From a virus: a stretch of DNA of 57,389 bases. Positions within the stretch are counted from its first letter, which is position 1. Each line of letters starts with the position of its first letter. The DNA is taken from the IMG/VR virus record IMGVR_UViG_3300021091_000085, positions 1 to 57,389 of that record; one strand, given 5' to 3'. A program made the position numbers and the translations under genes. Below are positions 24,613 through 32,891 of the stretch, one piece after another. The notes beneath the pieces were generated by a model. That model did not search any database and was not told the DNA's origin. It saw only the letters and a list, made by a program, of their open reading frames with translations.

Positions 24613-24939
24613 TTATTTTTTAATATAAGGATCGTTAAAATCAACGTTGTTCGATATACCTCTTTTAATTAAAAAAGATATAACAACTTCCATTGAATTT
24701 GTTGTTAAATAAAAATTTTTAGGTATTTTATTACCACCGTCATTGAATTCAAACATTATTTCCTTCAGAGAATCTTTATTACAGTAACAAGTCACCACCA
24801 CTGACTCTCTATTGGGGTTAATAATAATTGTCCATTTACGTGGATCTATAAAATTATAATTGTGAAACAGTTTAATTACCACAAAACCGCAATCACGTAG
24901 TCTTTTGATAAAATAACCTTGCGTGGTAATATTATTCAT
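24613..24939 (-). CDS. conserved hypothetical beside the clamp gene
   Basis: 108 aa. The pattern ITTQGYFIKRLRDCGFVV, DPRKWTIIINPNRES, then VTCYCNK matches small unnamed proteins next to gp45 in marine T4-like phages, as far as I can recall. Its ATG overlaps the gp45 stop by 4 bases, implying coupled expression with the clamp. No function is known. Confidence 0.65.
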   Translation of the reverse strand: MNNITTQGYFIKRLRDCGFVVIKLFHNYNFIDPRKWTIIINPNRESVVVTCYCNKDSLKEIMFEFNDGGNKIPKNFYLTTNSMEVVISFLIKRGISNNVDFNDPYIKK

Positions 24940-25670
24940 GTCATTAGTGCCGATACAATATACTTCAATTTATATTGATCTTCACTTATTTCAAACAATA
25001 TAACCCCAAGTTTAGGGTTAATATTAACAGTTAGCTTTTCAAATTTAACCGATGAAATTATTTTTATTGTTTCGAATATAATTGGTATATCATTTATCGG
25101 TTCTTTAGGTTGGAAGTCATCATTTAACACTGTTGAAAATGTATCCAATAAACTATTTGCTTTGTCTGCAATTTCACCGTAAACTTTACCTTCAACAAAT
25201 GAAATATATAACTTGCTTGCTGTATTTGCAAAACTCGACCCTTTAATTAACTCAATAATTTTATTATGGTCAACGGTAAATTGAATATTAAATTCAAGTT
25301 TTGCTATTTTTTCAGCACTTAATGAAGGTCCATTGATAATTCCATTTTCCAAAAGATGGTATGTGAATCTTATTTTACCATCATTGTAACCTAAACTATT
25401 ACCATTATATTTTAATTTGACTTCTTCACAATCTAGAAGTGTTATTATTCTTTCTAACCTACGAAGATCGGGGCAATTTAATACAACAGGTTTATCGGTA
25501 TTAATTTCAATATTACTTTGCGCAAATAAAATTACCGATGCATCTTGTGTGGCATTTATTGATGTTACTTTATTTTCTTGTATCTTAAGATTACCTGAGT
25601 CTGATATATTACATACAGGTTTTAAGAATTTCGTGAGAAATTCCCCTTTATTTTTGATAACCAATTCCAT
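24936..25670 (-). CDS. 45: sliding clamp gp45
   Basis: 244 aa (T4 gp45 is 228 aa). The PCNA-like two-domain repeat is visible: ATQDASVILFAQSNIEIN and LNCPDLRRLERIITLLDCE in the first half, and FTVDHNKIIELIKGSSFANTASKLYIS in the second. The trimeric ring holds gp43 on DNA. In T4-like phages it also activates late transcription through gp55 and a co-activator. The clamp loader genes (44 and 62) are not in this window. Confidence 0.9.
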   Translation of the reverse strand: MELVIKNKGEFLTKFLKPVCNISDSGNLKIQENKVTSINATQDASVILFAQSNIEINTDKPVVLNCPDLRRLERIITLLDCEEVKLKYNGNSLGYNDGKIRFTYHLLENGIINGPSLSAEKIAKLEFNIQFTVDHNKIIELIKGSSFANTASKLYISFVEGKVYGEIADKANSLLDTFSTVLNDDFQPKEPINDIPIIFETIKIISSVKFEKLTVNINPKLGVILFEISEDQYKLKYIVSALMT

Positions 25671-25679
25671 ATTTCTATG

Positions 25680-26141
25680 TTAGACTTTTTTTTCTTTCTT
25701 GTCCAACTTTTTTTTTACAATATGTTCGGAAAGACCATTAACTTTTTCATTTAATTTATCTAAACGTTCAATAATTGTATTGAGTTTATAATATATATTT
25801 TGTGCTGTAGGTGAATTATCGAAATTAAACATCATTTGATTAGAATCATTCACCGGTGTTTGTGGTGTATTAACCGGTGAAGGTTGTTCTACTACAGGGT
25901 ATTGAACTGGTTGCGATCGAGGTAATTGTGGTTGTACTTGTTGAGCAGGTACAACCCTAATATGCTCTTTAACTAAATTAGCTTTTGCTTTTTCAATAAT
26001 ATCACGTGGTTGGATATCAGTTTTAATAAATTTACTATCACCAACCATCATACCATTAACGTTGTTTTTAATAAACCCCGCTGTGCTTGCAGTTAATGCT
26101 GCAATCAATTCTAAATCTTCTTTTACATTATTTGCAGACAT
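25680..26141 (-). CDS. hypothetical protein between gp32 and gp45
   Basis: 153 aa. A helical N terminus (ELIAALTASTAGFIKNNVNG) is followed by a Pro/Gln-rich linker (about residues 60-105), a short MMFNFD patch and a C-terminal coiled coil with a Lys-rich end (KLDKKEKKV). The disordered linker between two helical ends suggests a bridging protein. Its place next to the clamp raises the possibility of a clamp-binding factor such as a gp33-like late co-activator. No gp33 signature is clear, so function stays unknown. Confidence 0.65.
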   Translation of the reverse strand: MSANNVKEDLELIAALTASTAGFIKNNVNGMMVGDSKFIKTDIQPRDIIEKAKANLVKEHIRVVPAQQVQPQLPRSQPVQYPVVEQPSPVNTPQTPVNDSNQMMFNFDNSPTAQNIYYKLNTIIERLDKLNEKVNGLSEHIVKKKLDKKEKKV

Positions 26142-26171
26142 AAAAAAATGGGGAAGGTGTACACCTTCCCC
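26142..26171 (-). terminator. rho-independent terminator after gp32
   Basis: Perfect palindrome GGGGAAGGTG-TA-CACCTTCCCC at 26,150-26,171, followed on the minus strand by A and T7. It ends the gp32 transcript just before the next gene, like the terminator after gene 32 in T4. Confidence 0.9.
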
Positions 26172-26188
26172 TGTATTTATATAACTAT

Positions 26189-27055
26189 TTAACTATTCAA
26201 CTGCTCAAGAATCTTGCTTATATCATCATCTTCCTCTTGAGTATTGAGAGATGTTTCAGCTTCTGCAACTGCTTTACTAACTGGCTTCTGAGCTACAGGT
26301 GTAGCAGCTTCAATAATATTTACCTTCACATCCTCCTTTGCAGCAGGTGTGGCTGTGCAATGATAATGCTCATTAAGAACCTTGGTGAGCTCGTCGTAAC
26401 TCTTAACAGTGAACACCCTTTCAAGATCAATAGTGTCATTGTAAATCTCCTGAATCTTATTTTCGGTAAGATTCTCGATTGCTTTGGGCATTGTGAATTT
26501 AGAAGATGAATACGAAGGATATTCACCTTGCTTATCCACCTTAACCTTGAAATCACAACCCTTACCGCTAAGGTCAAAGATTCTCGAACCAAGTGAATCG
26601 CTATCCTCCCCCTCAATTGCATCCATAATAATCTTATGCAATTGACGACCGAACTTAAGAAGTTTTACCTGACCATTATTTTCAGGGTTCTTAGGATCGT
26701 TGATGACATAAACATTTACAAGCCAATTCTCTTTGCGAAGAATTTTGCTTGCCTTGTCTTTTTCTTCTTGCGAACCAGTCTTGGTAATTTTATATCTATA
26801 CTCATTGATCGGGTCACGATCACCCCACGTCTGAGGACTTACCAAGTTAATATATTGCCCAGTTGAATAAGACGTCCAACCAAAAGTAAAGTAATGGAAA
26901 AACGTTTTGCTTGGATCTTTAATGTTAGGTAACAATCTTACAGTGTAGGTATTACCTACTTCTGTCTTCATGAACTTACCCACACTGTTGTTTTCGTTCT
27001 TGACTAATGCTTGTTTGATGCTATCAAACATCGATGCTGTTATTATGTTATTCAT
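26189..27055 (-). CDS. 32: single-stranded DNA-binding protein gp32
   Basis: 288 aa (T4 301 aa). Core OB-fold segments are recognisable: VRLLPNIKDPSKTFFHYFTFGW, ENWLVNVYVINDPKNPENNGQ and VKLLKFGRQLHKII. The C terminus is the acidic tail that contacts replication partners (EEDDDISKILEQL). The T4 zinc finger (H-x-C-x2-C) is absent, as in several marine relatives. It coats replication-fork and recombination ssDNA. The long A/U-rich leader and terminator make it a separate transcription unit with probable autoregulation. Confidence 0.9.
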   Translation of the reverse strand: MNNIITASMFDSIKQALVKNENNSVGKFMKTEVGNTYTVRLLPNIKDPSKTFFHYFTFGWTSYSTGQYINLVSPQTWGDRDPINEYRYKITKTGSQEEKDKASKILRKENWLVNVYVINDPKNPENNGQVKLLKFGRQLHKIIMDAIEGEDSDSLGSRIFDLSGKGCDFKVKVDKQGEYPSYSSSKFTMPKAIENLTENKIQEIYNDTIDLERVFTVKSYDELTKVLNEHYHCTATPAAKEDVKVNIIEAATPVAQKPVSKAVAEAETSLNTQEEDDDISKILEQLNS

Positions 27056-27128
27056 ATATTTTAGTTATTTTTAGTTTTTTTAGTTTATTAGTTTATTAGT
27101 TATTTTTCAATACGCTACTCACGTATTG
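27056..27128 (-). promoter_or_regulatory. gp32 mRNA leader: hairpin plus A-rich repeats, candidate autogenous operator
   Basis: On the minus strand a 7 bp hairpin (CAATACG-TGAGTAG-CGTATTG, 27,108-27,128) is followed by about 45 bases of nearly unstructured A-rich repeats based on AACTAATAA/AACTAAAAA leading to the gp32 ATG. T4 gp32 represses its own mRNA by binding cooperatively from a 5' structure across an unstructured A/U-rich leader. The same arrangement is seen here; function is inferred. Confidence 0.6.
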
Positions 27129-27158
27129 ATCTATATTTAATATATTTTACCAAAAATT

Positions 27159-27794
27159 TCAAATGGAAAAATAAGGTTTTAATTCCGAAATTATTTTCTT
27201 TGTCGTTTTAGAGTTATAATAAACGGATCTGTAAAGATTAAAATCATGCATTAAATTACCCAACATAAAATTAATGATTTCCTTATCGCATCTACTGTAG
27301 ATTAAATCAATTTTATCGCAAAGAAAAAGACAATACACACTAATTTTATTTTCCTTTAAATGTACCCAAAATGTATTTACCTTATCGGTAATATGATTAA
27401 AATAATCAGAGTATTTCAAATTATTTTCTTTACAAAAAGACATGATATGTTTTATACCGTCTTTTGTTCTTTGCAATACAATATCGGTATCGGGGTTTAT
27501 TGTTAATAGCTTTTTCTCATAAAGGTTGTACACCTTCACACCATTATATGATGAATAAAACTTTAAATCATACGATTTATCACATTTTGGATAAATATAG
27601 TAAGGTGCAAGAAAAAAGTCTTCAATCTTAATATGGTTGTATTTTGTGAAAAAAATTGCAAGCTTTTTTGTATAAATGTAATTTTCTTCATTTTCAAAAT
27701 TTTCGAAATTTACTCTCGTTTTATATGGTTTGTCTAAACTTCGACGAGATACTTTAAGATATTTATTGTAAATATCTTTTTCAAACTCTGTCAT
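27159..27794 (-). CDS. hypothetical protein upstream of gp32
   Basis: 211 aa, rich in Lys, Tyr and Asn (EKDIYNKYLKVSRRSLDKPY, IKIEDFFLAPYYIYPKC). The length and position next to gp32 recall the T4 helicase loader gp59 (217 aa), but the sequence does not show the gp59 pattern. It resembles unnamed proteins of marine T4-like phages. It follows the next gene upstream with one base between. Function unknown. Confidence 0.65.
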   Translation of the reverse strand: MTEFEKDIYNKYLKVSRRSLDKPYKTRVNFENFENEENYIYTKKLAIFFTKYNHIKIEDFFLAPYYIYPKCDKSYDLKFYSSYNGVKVYNLYEKKLLTINPDTDIVLQRTKDGIKHIMSFCKENNLKYSDYFNHITDKVNTFWVHLKENKISVYCLFLCDKIDLIYSRCDKEIINFMLGNLMHDFNLYRSVYYNSKTTKKIISELKPYFSI

Positions 27795-27795
27795 A

Positions 27796-28110
27796 TTAAT
27801 ATGATAATTTAAACGAATCTACTATCAATTTATTTTTTTTATTATTCAAAAACATATTGATATATTTGCTCTTATACAATGTGGGATCGTAATTTAAAAA
27901 ATATTGCACTACTTGGAAAGGTGTATCTAAATCCATACATTTAAGAAACACTTCACATATATGTTTATCGCTTATAACCTTAAGGAAAATGTTGGGTAAG
28001 TTTATTTTTTTATTAAAATAAATATAAGTGTATGAACAACACGTTAAAAATATATGCTCCATCTCATCATTTGATAGATTATTAGATGGGTTAGTATTTG
28101 TCTTTTTCAT
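27796..28110 (-). CDS. hypothetical protein, 104 aa
   Basis: Helical, with hydrophobic segments but no clear membrane span (IFLTCCSYTYIYFNKKINLP, EVFLKCMDLDTPFQVVQYFL). The start overlaps the end of the DHH phosphoesterase gene by about 20 bases. No recognisable domain. Co-transcribed with DNA metabolism genes. Confidence 0.6.
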   Translation of the reverse strand: MKKTNTNPSNNLSNDEMEHIFLTCCSYTYIYFNKKINLPNIFLKVISDKHICEVFLKCMDLDTPFQVVQYFLNYDPTLYKSKYINMFLNNKKNKLIVDSFKLSY

Positions 28111-28978
28111 ACACCGATAACAACTTGGTGTACTCTAAGAACTTTTCTGTTATGGTACCTCCGCAAGCATTATCGTGACCTTCTCCTTTCTCACCCGTTA
28201 CTTCTTCAACGGTAGTTGAAAGTGATACATTAGATGTTTTTTTACGTCTAAAATATATACGCTTTAAACGAGTGTTGACTATACACGCTATATCGCATTG
28301 CGTTTTTTTAAGAACATGGTCAGCGAGTTCGTTAATACTGAAATCACCAAACATGGATGCTATTGAATATCTATCGTTTTTATAATAGTATATTGGATTT
28401 GTCTGTATATGTTCTTGTAATTTTTTAAGTTGTAATAAAATGATATTTCTTTGCTGAACGTTAAACAATTTGAAACCGTTTTCAAAATCCACCACAAACT
28501 GTTTAACTCTATCCCCTTGATATTGCCAGTAAAGAAAATTTAAAAGTAATGATTCTTGATTTTTAAGGGTGTAACTATCATAGTCGTCAACTAATGCAAT
28601 TAAATGTTGTTGTTCGGGTGTTAAACTAGTATTTTTAAGTAATGTTTGCTTAACTAAATCAGCATTACTTGTATGTGTTTTAACAATTTTAACTGCTTTT
28701 TTATAATTTGGTTTATGTGATTGATGATGATCAATCACAATAACATTAGGGTAATCAACAAGATCTATATTTTTTGAAACATCAATATCTAATATAAAAA
28801 TTTTCTTAAATGAATTTATATCATTTTTAGATAACCATGCACTAAAATCGGTACTAAAATTTTTGACTGTTGTTGCTTTATATGGTAGAGGAGTGGACCC
28901 AAGTAGCCATTTAACACATAAATAGCTACAAGCGCCGTCGAGATCACAATCTGTGAAAACGAAATACTTATCCATCAT
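28091..28978 (-). CDS. DHH-family phosphoesterase
   Basis: 295 aa. Metal-binding motifs of the DHH superfamily are clear: TDCDLDGACS (motif I), FILDIDV (motif II), VIDHHQSH (motif III) and ALVDDYDS (motif IV). The DHHA1-type end has GHDNACGG. The family includes RecJ exonuclease and NrnA/GdpP nucleases. The short length favours an oligonucleotide or nanoRNA phosphatase, or a small RecJ-like exonuclease. Placed between gp32-linked genes and the gp41 helicase, it probably degrades short ssDNA or RNA. Confidence 0.85.
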   Translation of the reverse strand: MMDKYFVFTDCDLDGACSYLCVKWLLGSTPLPYKATTVKNFSTDFSAWLSKNDINSFKKIFILDIDVSKNIDLVDYPNVIVIDHHQSHKPNYKKAVKIVKTHTSNADLVKQTLLKNTSLTPEQQHLIALVDDYDSYTLKNQESLLLNFLYWQYQGDRVKQFVVDFENGFKLFNVQQRNIILLQLKKLQEHIQTNPIYYYKNDRYSIASMFGDFSINELADHVLKKTQCDIACIVNTRLKRIYFRRKKTSNVSLSTTVEEVTGEKGEGHDNACGGTITEKFLEYTKLLSVYEKDKY

Positions 28979-29005
28979 AAATAATTAAATACGTTTTTAT
29001 TGATA

Positions 29006-30340
29006 TCAACTATTATCACCTAACAAGTCAAGAGCGTTAATAGCTGTAGCTGCTACTGATTCTAATTGTGGTATATCTTCCTCGGTAATAGTTAATGTAG
29101 GGTAATTAATTTGTAATTGAGTACAACCGGTGTTAGATCCAAATCGGTTTTTCATCATACCTAATCGTATTATGTTTAGAGATCTATCGTCTTCTTCTTG
29201 CCAAATACTCATCATTGCATCAACCGCTTGTGCCATTGCTAAACTCTCACCGATAGTTTCAACACCTGGGTTTGAAACATTATAACCTGTACGATTTAAC
29301 TGAGTAGCAGATATAAACGGCGCATTAAACATATAAGTAAATGCACGTACCTGTTCGGTTATATATTTACCACGTTCGTTGCTATTTGAACCTATCGGTG
29401 AATGTAGTAAGTTAAGATAATCTAAAACAACCGCATCAAAAGCAATACCTTGCGATTGTAACTTTTTAAGAAAAGCTGATAATTGTATAGGTGTTATAGT
29501 ACTAGGTGGAAATTCCTTAATAAGTATTTTACCACCTGGGTATTTTTCGAAAAACAATTCAACGTTACCTCTCAACAAACCTGTTTCATGGCGTAGATTA
29601 GATAACGGTATACTGGTAATGCTTGATGCAAGTCTTCGTGCATAAATCATTTCACTCATTTCAAGTGAAATGATAATTACTGTTTTACCTTGTTTGGCTA
29701 TGTTTGTTGCTACGTTACCTAGAAAAATAGATTTACCAACATTAGTTTCACCTGCAAACAAATATAAAGCTCTACCTGAAGCCAACCATCCCCCGTCTAA
29801 TCTTTCATCTAACCATTTCCAACCCGTTGAAATCACAGGTTGTATGGTTTCAAGATCATTTATTACTGTACCAATGTCTTTGAAGAGATCAATACCTAAA
29901 GTCTGGGTTAGATTTATACTGCAACTCTCCTCAAATTTTTCTAATATCTCTGCTGTATTTACCGTGTTATTAGTTACCTTATCCACCACATCCATCATTG
30001 TATGGAATACAGCCTTTTCCTTTAAAAATTGCTCAGTACTTGCGTACAAGTCATCTTCGTTAAAGTTTTTATCGACTTTTTGAATTTTATTAAGTGCATT
30101 TTTTAAACTATCTTTATATTCTGATGTGTTACAATAGTTTAAAATTTCAGTTTTTGAAGGTAACGTATTTCTTTTTTCAAAAAAGATTTTTATTATGGTG
30201 AAAACGTTTTTAAAATCTTTATCTTTGAAGTAATGAGGTCTAATATAGTCTACAATTGAAGCAAGGTATTTTTGATCGGTAAATGATTTATAAAATATGG
30301 TTGTTTCAAAAATATCTAAATCTAACGATAAATTTTTCAT
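29006..30340 (-). CDS. 41: replicative helicase gp41 (DnaB-like)
   Basis: 444 aa (T4 475 aa). The N-terminal helical domain contains KDKDFKNVFTIIKIFFEKR, and the RecA-like motor has Walker A AGETNVGKS, Walker B-type VVLDYLNLL and the DnaB motif ISATQLNR. It is hexameric, unwinds ahead of the fork 5' to 3' and recruits primase gp61. It overlaps the glutamine amidotransferase start by 4 bases, so the two are translated together. No intein is present. Confidence 0.93.
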   Translation of the reverse strand: MKNLSLDLDIFETTIFYKSFTDQKYLASIVDYIRPHYFKDKDFKNVFTIIKIFFEKRNTLPSKTEILNYCNTSEYKDSLKNALNKIQKVDKNFNEDDLYASTEQFLKEKAVFHTMMDVVDKVTNNTVNTAEILEKFEESCSINLTQTLGIDLFKDIGTVINDLETIQPVISTGWKWLDERLDGGWLASGRALYLFAGETNVGKSIFLGNVATNIAKQGKTVIIISLEMSEMIYARRLASSITSIPLSNLRHETGLLRGNVELFFEKYPGGKILIKEFPPSTITPIQLSAFLKKLQSQGIAFDAVVLDYLNLLHSPIGSNSNERGKYITEQVRAFTYMFNAPFISATQLNRTGYNVSNPGVETIGESLAMAQAVDAMMSIWQEEDDRSLNIIRLGMMKNRFGSNTGCTQLQINYPTLTITEEDIPQLESVAATAINALDLLGDNS

Positions 30341-31008
30341 GATCCGAGAGTAAAGAAATGAGAATCAGCGGCAAACGTCCCTACATTATAAAAGGTATTA
30401 TTGTTTAAATCAAGTTTAAACAAAGTTCTTTCTGGTACCGGTACCATGAGCATGTACTTTACAGAAGAAAACCAATTTTCTTCGTGAAATAAAGTGCTAC
30501 TTAACCTACAAATATATAAATCATTATTTTCATCAATAATCCATAAACTAAATGTACCTTTTAATTTATTACAAGTTTCAATTATAGCTTCTTGCGTTGT
30601 TTTGCCTAAGCTTTTATAGTAATTTATAATATACGGTATAATAGAACTATCTACATTACTATCTATATTATTGCAATTAAATTCACGCTTCAAATCTTCA
30701 TAATTGGTTAATATACCGTTATGTGCTACATGTATATTATTATAGCTAAAAGGATGGATTGTATTTTCATTAATATTCCTATCTGAACCTGTAGGAGCTT
30801 GTATATGACCGAGGTAATATCTGGTATTTTGACCATATTTTTCTAAAATTCTAAGTGTTTGTTCAGAATCTGTAGTTCTATGTATTTCCCATCTATTTGT
30901 TTCACTAGATAACACAGCTATCCCAAACGAAACATTACCTCTAAATTTATTTGTTAAATAAAGTCTAACAAAATGTGATAAATTATACGATCCAAATATT
31001 GCGCACAT
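30337..31008 (-). CDS. stand-alone class II glutamine amidotransferase domain
   Basis: 223 aa. Met is followed directly by the catalytic Cys2 (MCAIFG). GHIQAPTG (67-74), HPF (85-87), AHNG (95-98) and the acid at SNVD120 are the glutamine-binding and oxyanion positions of the PurF/GlmS family. It has no synthase domain, so it releases ammonia to another enzyme. In other phages a glutamine amidotransferase is fused to QueC (Gat-QueC) for 7-deazaguanine DNA modification; queC lies 1.1 kb upstream here. It could equally be a YafJ-type domain of unknown role. Confidence 0.85.
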   Translation of the reverse strand: MCAIFGSYNLSHFVRLYLTNKFRGNVSFGIAVLSSETNRWEIHRTTDSEQTLRILEKYGQNTRYYLGHIQAPTGSDRNINENTIHPFSYNNIHVAHNGILTNYEDLKREFNCNNIDSNVDSSIIPYIINYYKSLGKTTQEAIIETCNKLKGTFSLWIIDENNDLYICRLSSTLFHEENWFSSVKYMLMVPVPERTLFKLDLNNNTFYNVGTFAADSHFFTLGS

Positions 31009-31049
31009 ACTTTTATTATAGTTATTTAACCATTAAATTACTACAAAAC

Positions 31050-31057
31050 AATAAATA
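31050..31057 (+). promoter_or_regulatory. late-type AATAAATA box
   Basis: AATAAATA five bases before the ATG at 31,063. It lies in the 54-base spacer between the divergent amidotransferase and the acidic plus-strand gene. Confidence 0.55.
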
Positions 31058-31062
31058 ATTTT

Positions 31063-32124
31063 ATGCTTCATTCCGATGATAATTTAATTTTTGAAAGTTA
31101 TTTTCATGCTATTAATAATGCTATTAATGAAGCTAGGGGTAGAAAGAAACAATATGGTGAACGTGTCAAACAGATGATAACCGACCCTAAAACAGGGGAA
31201 CAACGTTTAGAATCATATTATGAAATGATGCAAAGACTTAAACGTGCAGCAATAAATGCAGCTTCTGAATCAGAAAACGAACCAATTTCAGATGAACCAA
31301 CAATAGATGAGCCAACAACAGAAGAACCATATGTAGCAAGTGGTAGTGTTGAAGATCAATTGAGACAAAAAATTGCAGATTTACAAAATCAATTAACTGG
31401 TCAACAGGAACCCGATGAAGATGCTGAGCCTGATGAAGATGTTGATATAGATATTGGAAGTAAACCTATAGAGGATGTAGGAGCGTTTAACTTTAACACT
31501 ACGTTAACACTTGGTGACAAGTATGAACAAGCTCCGCTAGATGCGATGACGCAAGATATCTTGCAGTATGTAGAGGATACACCTGCCACCGGTAAAGAAA
31601 TTGTCAATTTTTTAATAGATAAAGGTGTTAATGAAGTTTATGCAAAAAATAAAGTTGCAAGTTTAGCATTATTAGATATATTAAAGTTATATTTTTCAGG
31701 TGAAGAAACCCCAAAAGAAATACCCGGTGAAATTAGTATACCAGATGAACAAAGCGGTGAAATGGAATATGACCCTGAACTAACTAAAGATATTAGCTTA
31801 TCTAACGACGACGAAAGTGAAGATGATATACCTAAAGCACCTAAAGAGTTAAAATTAGGCGGTAAAGAACCAAAAGAACAACCTGACGAAGATTTAGAAT
31901 CTACATTAAAAATGTTCTTACCACTTAAAAAATTCTTACCTTCAGGTAAGAGTGAAGAAGAAAAACGTAAAGAATTTGTCAATAAAATGCTTGAACTCAG
32001 ACGTCAACGTGCAGAAGAAAAACAAAAGTACGAAGCTGAAGAAAAAGCTAGAGAAAAAGAAATTGAAGAGACTGATACTGAAATATCTGATGAAGACGAA
32101 CCAGTATCACCCGACGAACTTTAA
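31063..32124 (+). CDS. acidic late virion-type protein with head-targeting-like N terminus
   Basis: 353 aa. The N terminus includes IFESYFHAINNAINEARGRK, resembling an extended T4 capsid-targeting sequence with a gp21-like site (I-N-E followed by A). After that come low-complexity acidic repeats (DEPTIDEPTTEEP, DEDAEPDEDVDIDI), a small helical domain near residues 155-215 and a charged coiled-coil end. It is isolated on the plus strand inside a minus-strand block, with its own late box. Likely scaffold-like or packaged in the head; no T4 homologue recognised. Confidence 0.7.
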   Translation: MLHSDDNLIFESYFHAINNAINEARGRKKQYGERVKQMITDPKTGEQRLESYYEMMQRLKRAAINAASESENEPISDEPTIDEPTTEEPYVASGSVEDQLRQKIADLQNQLTGQQEPDEDAEPDEDVDIDIGSKPIEDVGAFNFNTTLTLGDKYEQAPLDAMTQDILQYVEDTPATGKEIVNFLIDKGVNEVYAKNKVASLALLDILKLYFSGEETPKEIPGEISIPDEQSGEMEYDPELTKDISLSNDDESEDDIPKAPKELKLGGKEPKEQPDEDLESTLKMFLPLKKFLPSGKSEEEKRKEFVNKMLELRRQRAEEKQKYEAEEKAREKEIEETDTEISDEDEPVSPDEL

Positions 32125-32861
32125 TCTATACGTTTACAGTTATATTTTTCCCATATTAGGGATAAATCTTGCTTATAAGCAAGTGGGTCTATATAACCTG
32201 CATCGATAAACCCTTTAATACGCAAACTACTACTTACACTTTCAGCATCTGAAACCATTTCACCGCTATAACAAGTGTATGTATTACCGAAATTAACACC
32301 TAACCGCACACCTTCAAGTACAATGTCTTTTTTACTCATTAATATAAGAGGTGTATCTACCGTTATTCGTATTGTTCTATTTAATGAAAGTAGGTTATTT
32401 AAATTATTTCTAAATTCGCTACTTGAATCCCAATAACCTGCAAGTGTATCAGCTTGAGCAGACCCATGCCATATTGATGTTATGTTATTTGCTTCAGCTA
32501 ATGAGGCTAAAATACTTAAAAACATCAAGTTGCGGTTTGGTACGTAACTTAATGGTTGAGCCTCTCCCATTACATTTTTAACATTAGGTGTAGCAATTTT
32601 ATTATTAGTTAACGAACTCGTTGGAGCAATTTCTCTAATAAATCTCACATCAATTGTTTTAAATTGTAACGTTTGGTTAGGTTTCAATTTTGACCTAACG
32701 TGATTAATTTGCATTTCAGCGCAAGTCTTTTCTATAATATGTCTTTGACCATAGTCAAAAAACACTGCATGTATATTATCAAAATATTCTAACGTTTTGT
32801 GAAGTAGTACAGAAGAGTCCATACCACCACTTACACCTAATACAACACCATTGTTGGTCAT
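32121..32861 (-). CDS. queC: QueC-like 7-deazaguanine synthase lacking the zinc cysteines
   Basis: 246 aa. The PP-loop SGGMDSS (11-17), PNRNLMFL (108-115) and HGSAQAD identify the QueC family, which converts 7-carboxy-7-deazaguanine through the amide to the nitrile preQ0 using ATP and ammonia. The family's C-terminal zinc site (Cys then CGxCxSCxLR) keeps only Cys197. The other three positions are D205, S208 and S211 before LRIKGF. It lies 30 bases downstream of the carbamoyltransferase. It may stop at the amide or use ammonia from the nearby amidotransferase. The loss of zinc ligands is seen directly; its effect is inferred. Confidence 0.87.
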   Translation of the reverse strand: MTNNGVVLGVSGGMDSSVLLHKTLEYFDNIHAVFFDYGQRHIIEKTCAEMQINHVRSKLKPNQTLQFKTIDVRFIREIAPTSSLTNNKIATPNVKNVMGEAQPLSYVPNRNLMFLSILASLAEANNITSIWHGSAQADTLAGYWDSSSEFRNNLNNLLSLNRTIRITVDTPLILMSKKDIVLEGVRLGVNFGNTYTCYSGEMVSDAESVSSSLRIKGFIDAGYIDPLAYKQDLSLIWEKYNCKRID

Positions 32862-32891
32862 ATTTTTATTATAAAAATTCTCAAATATAAA

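Noticed and set aside
25680-26141. gp33 late co-activator call for the protein beside the clamp gene
   Set aside because: Its place is suggestive, but no gp33 core or clear clamp-binding C terminus could be recognised.
27061-27107. Repeated TTAGTTTATTAGTT strings considered as a CRISPR or integration repeat
   Set aside because: Units are short, irregular and without spacers, and they lie exactly in the gp32 leader, which explains them better.
27159-27794. gp59 helicase loader call for the 211-aa protein near gp32
   Set aside because: Length and position fit, but the residue pattern of gp59 (early YK-x-W, central KRDxYFFxKL-like segment) is not seen.
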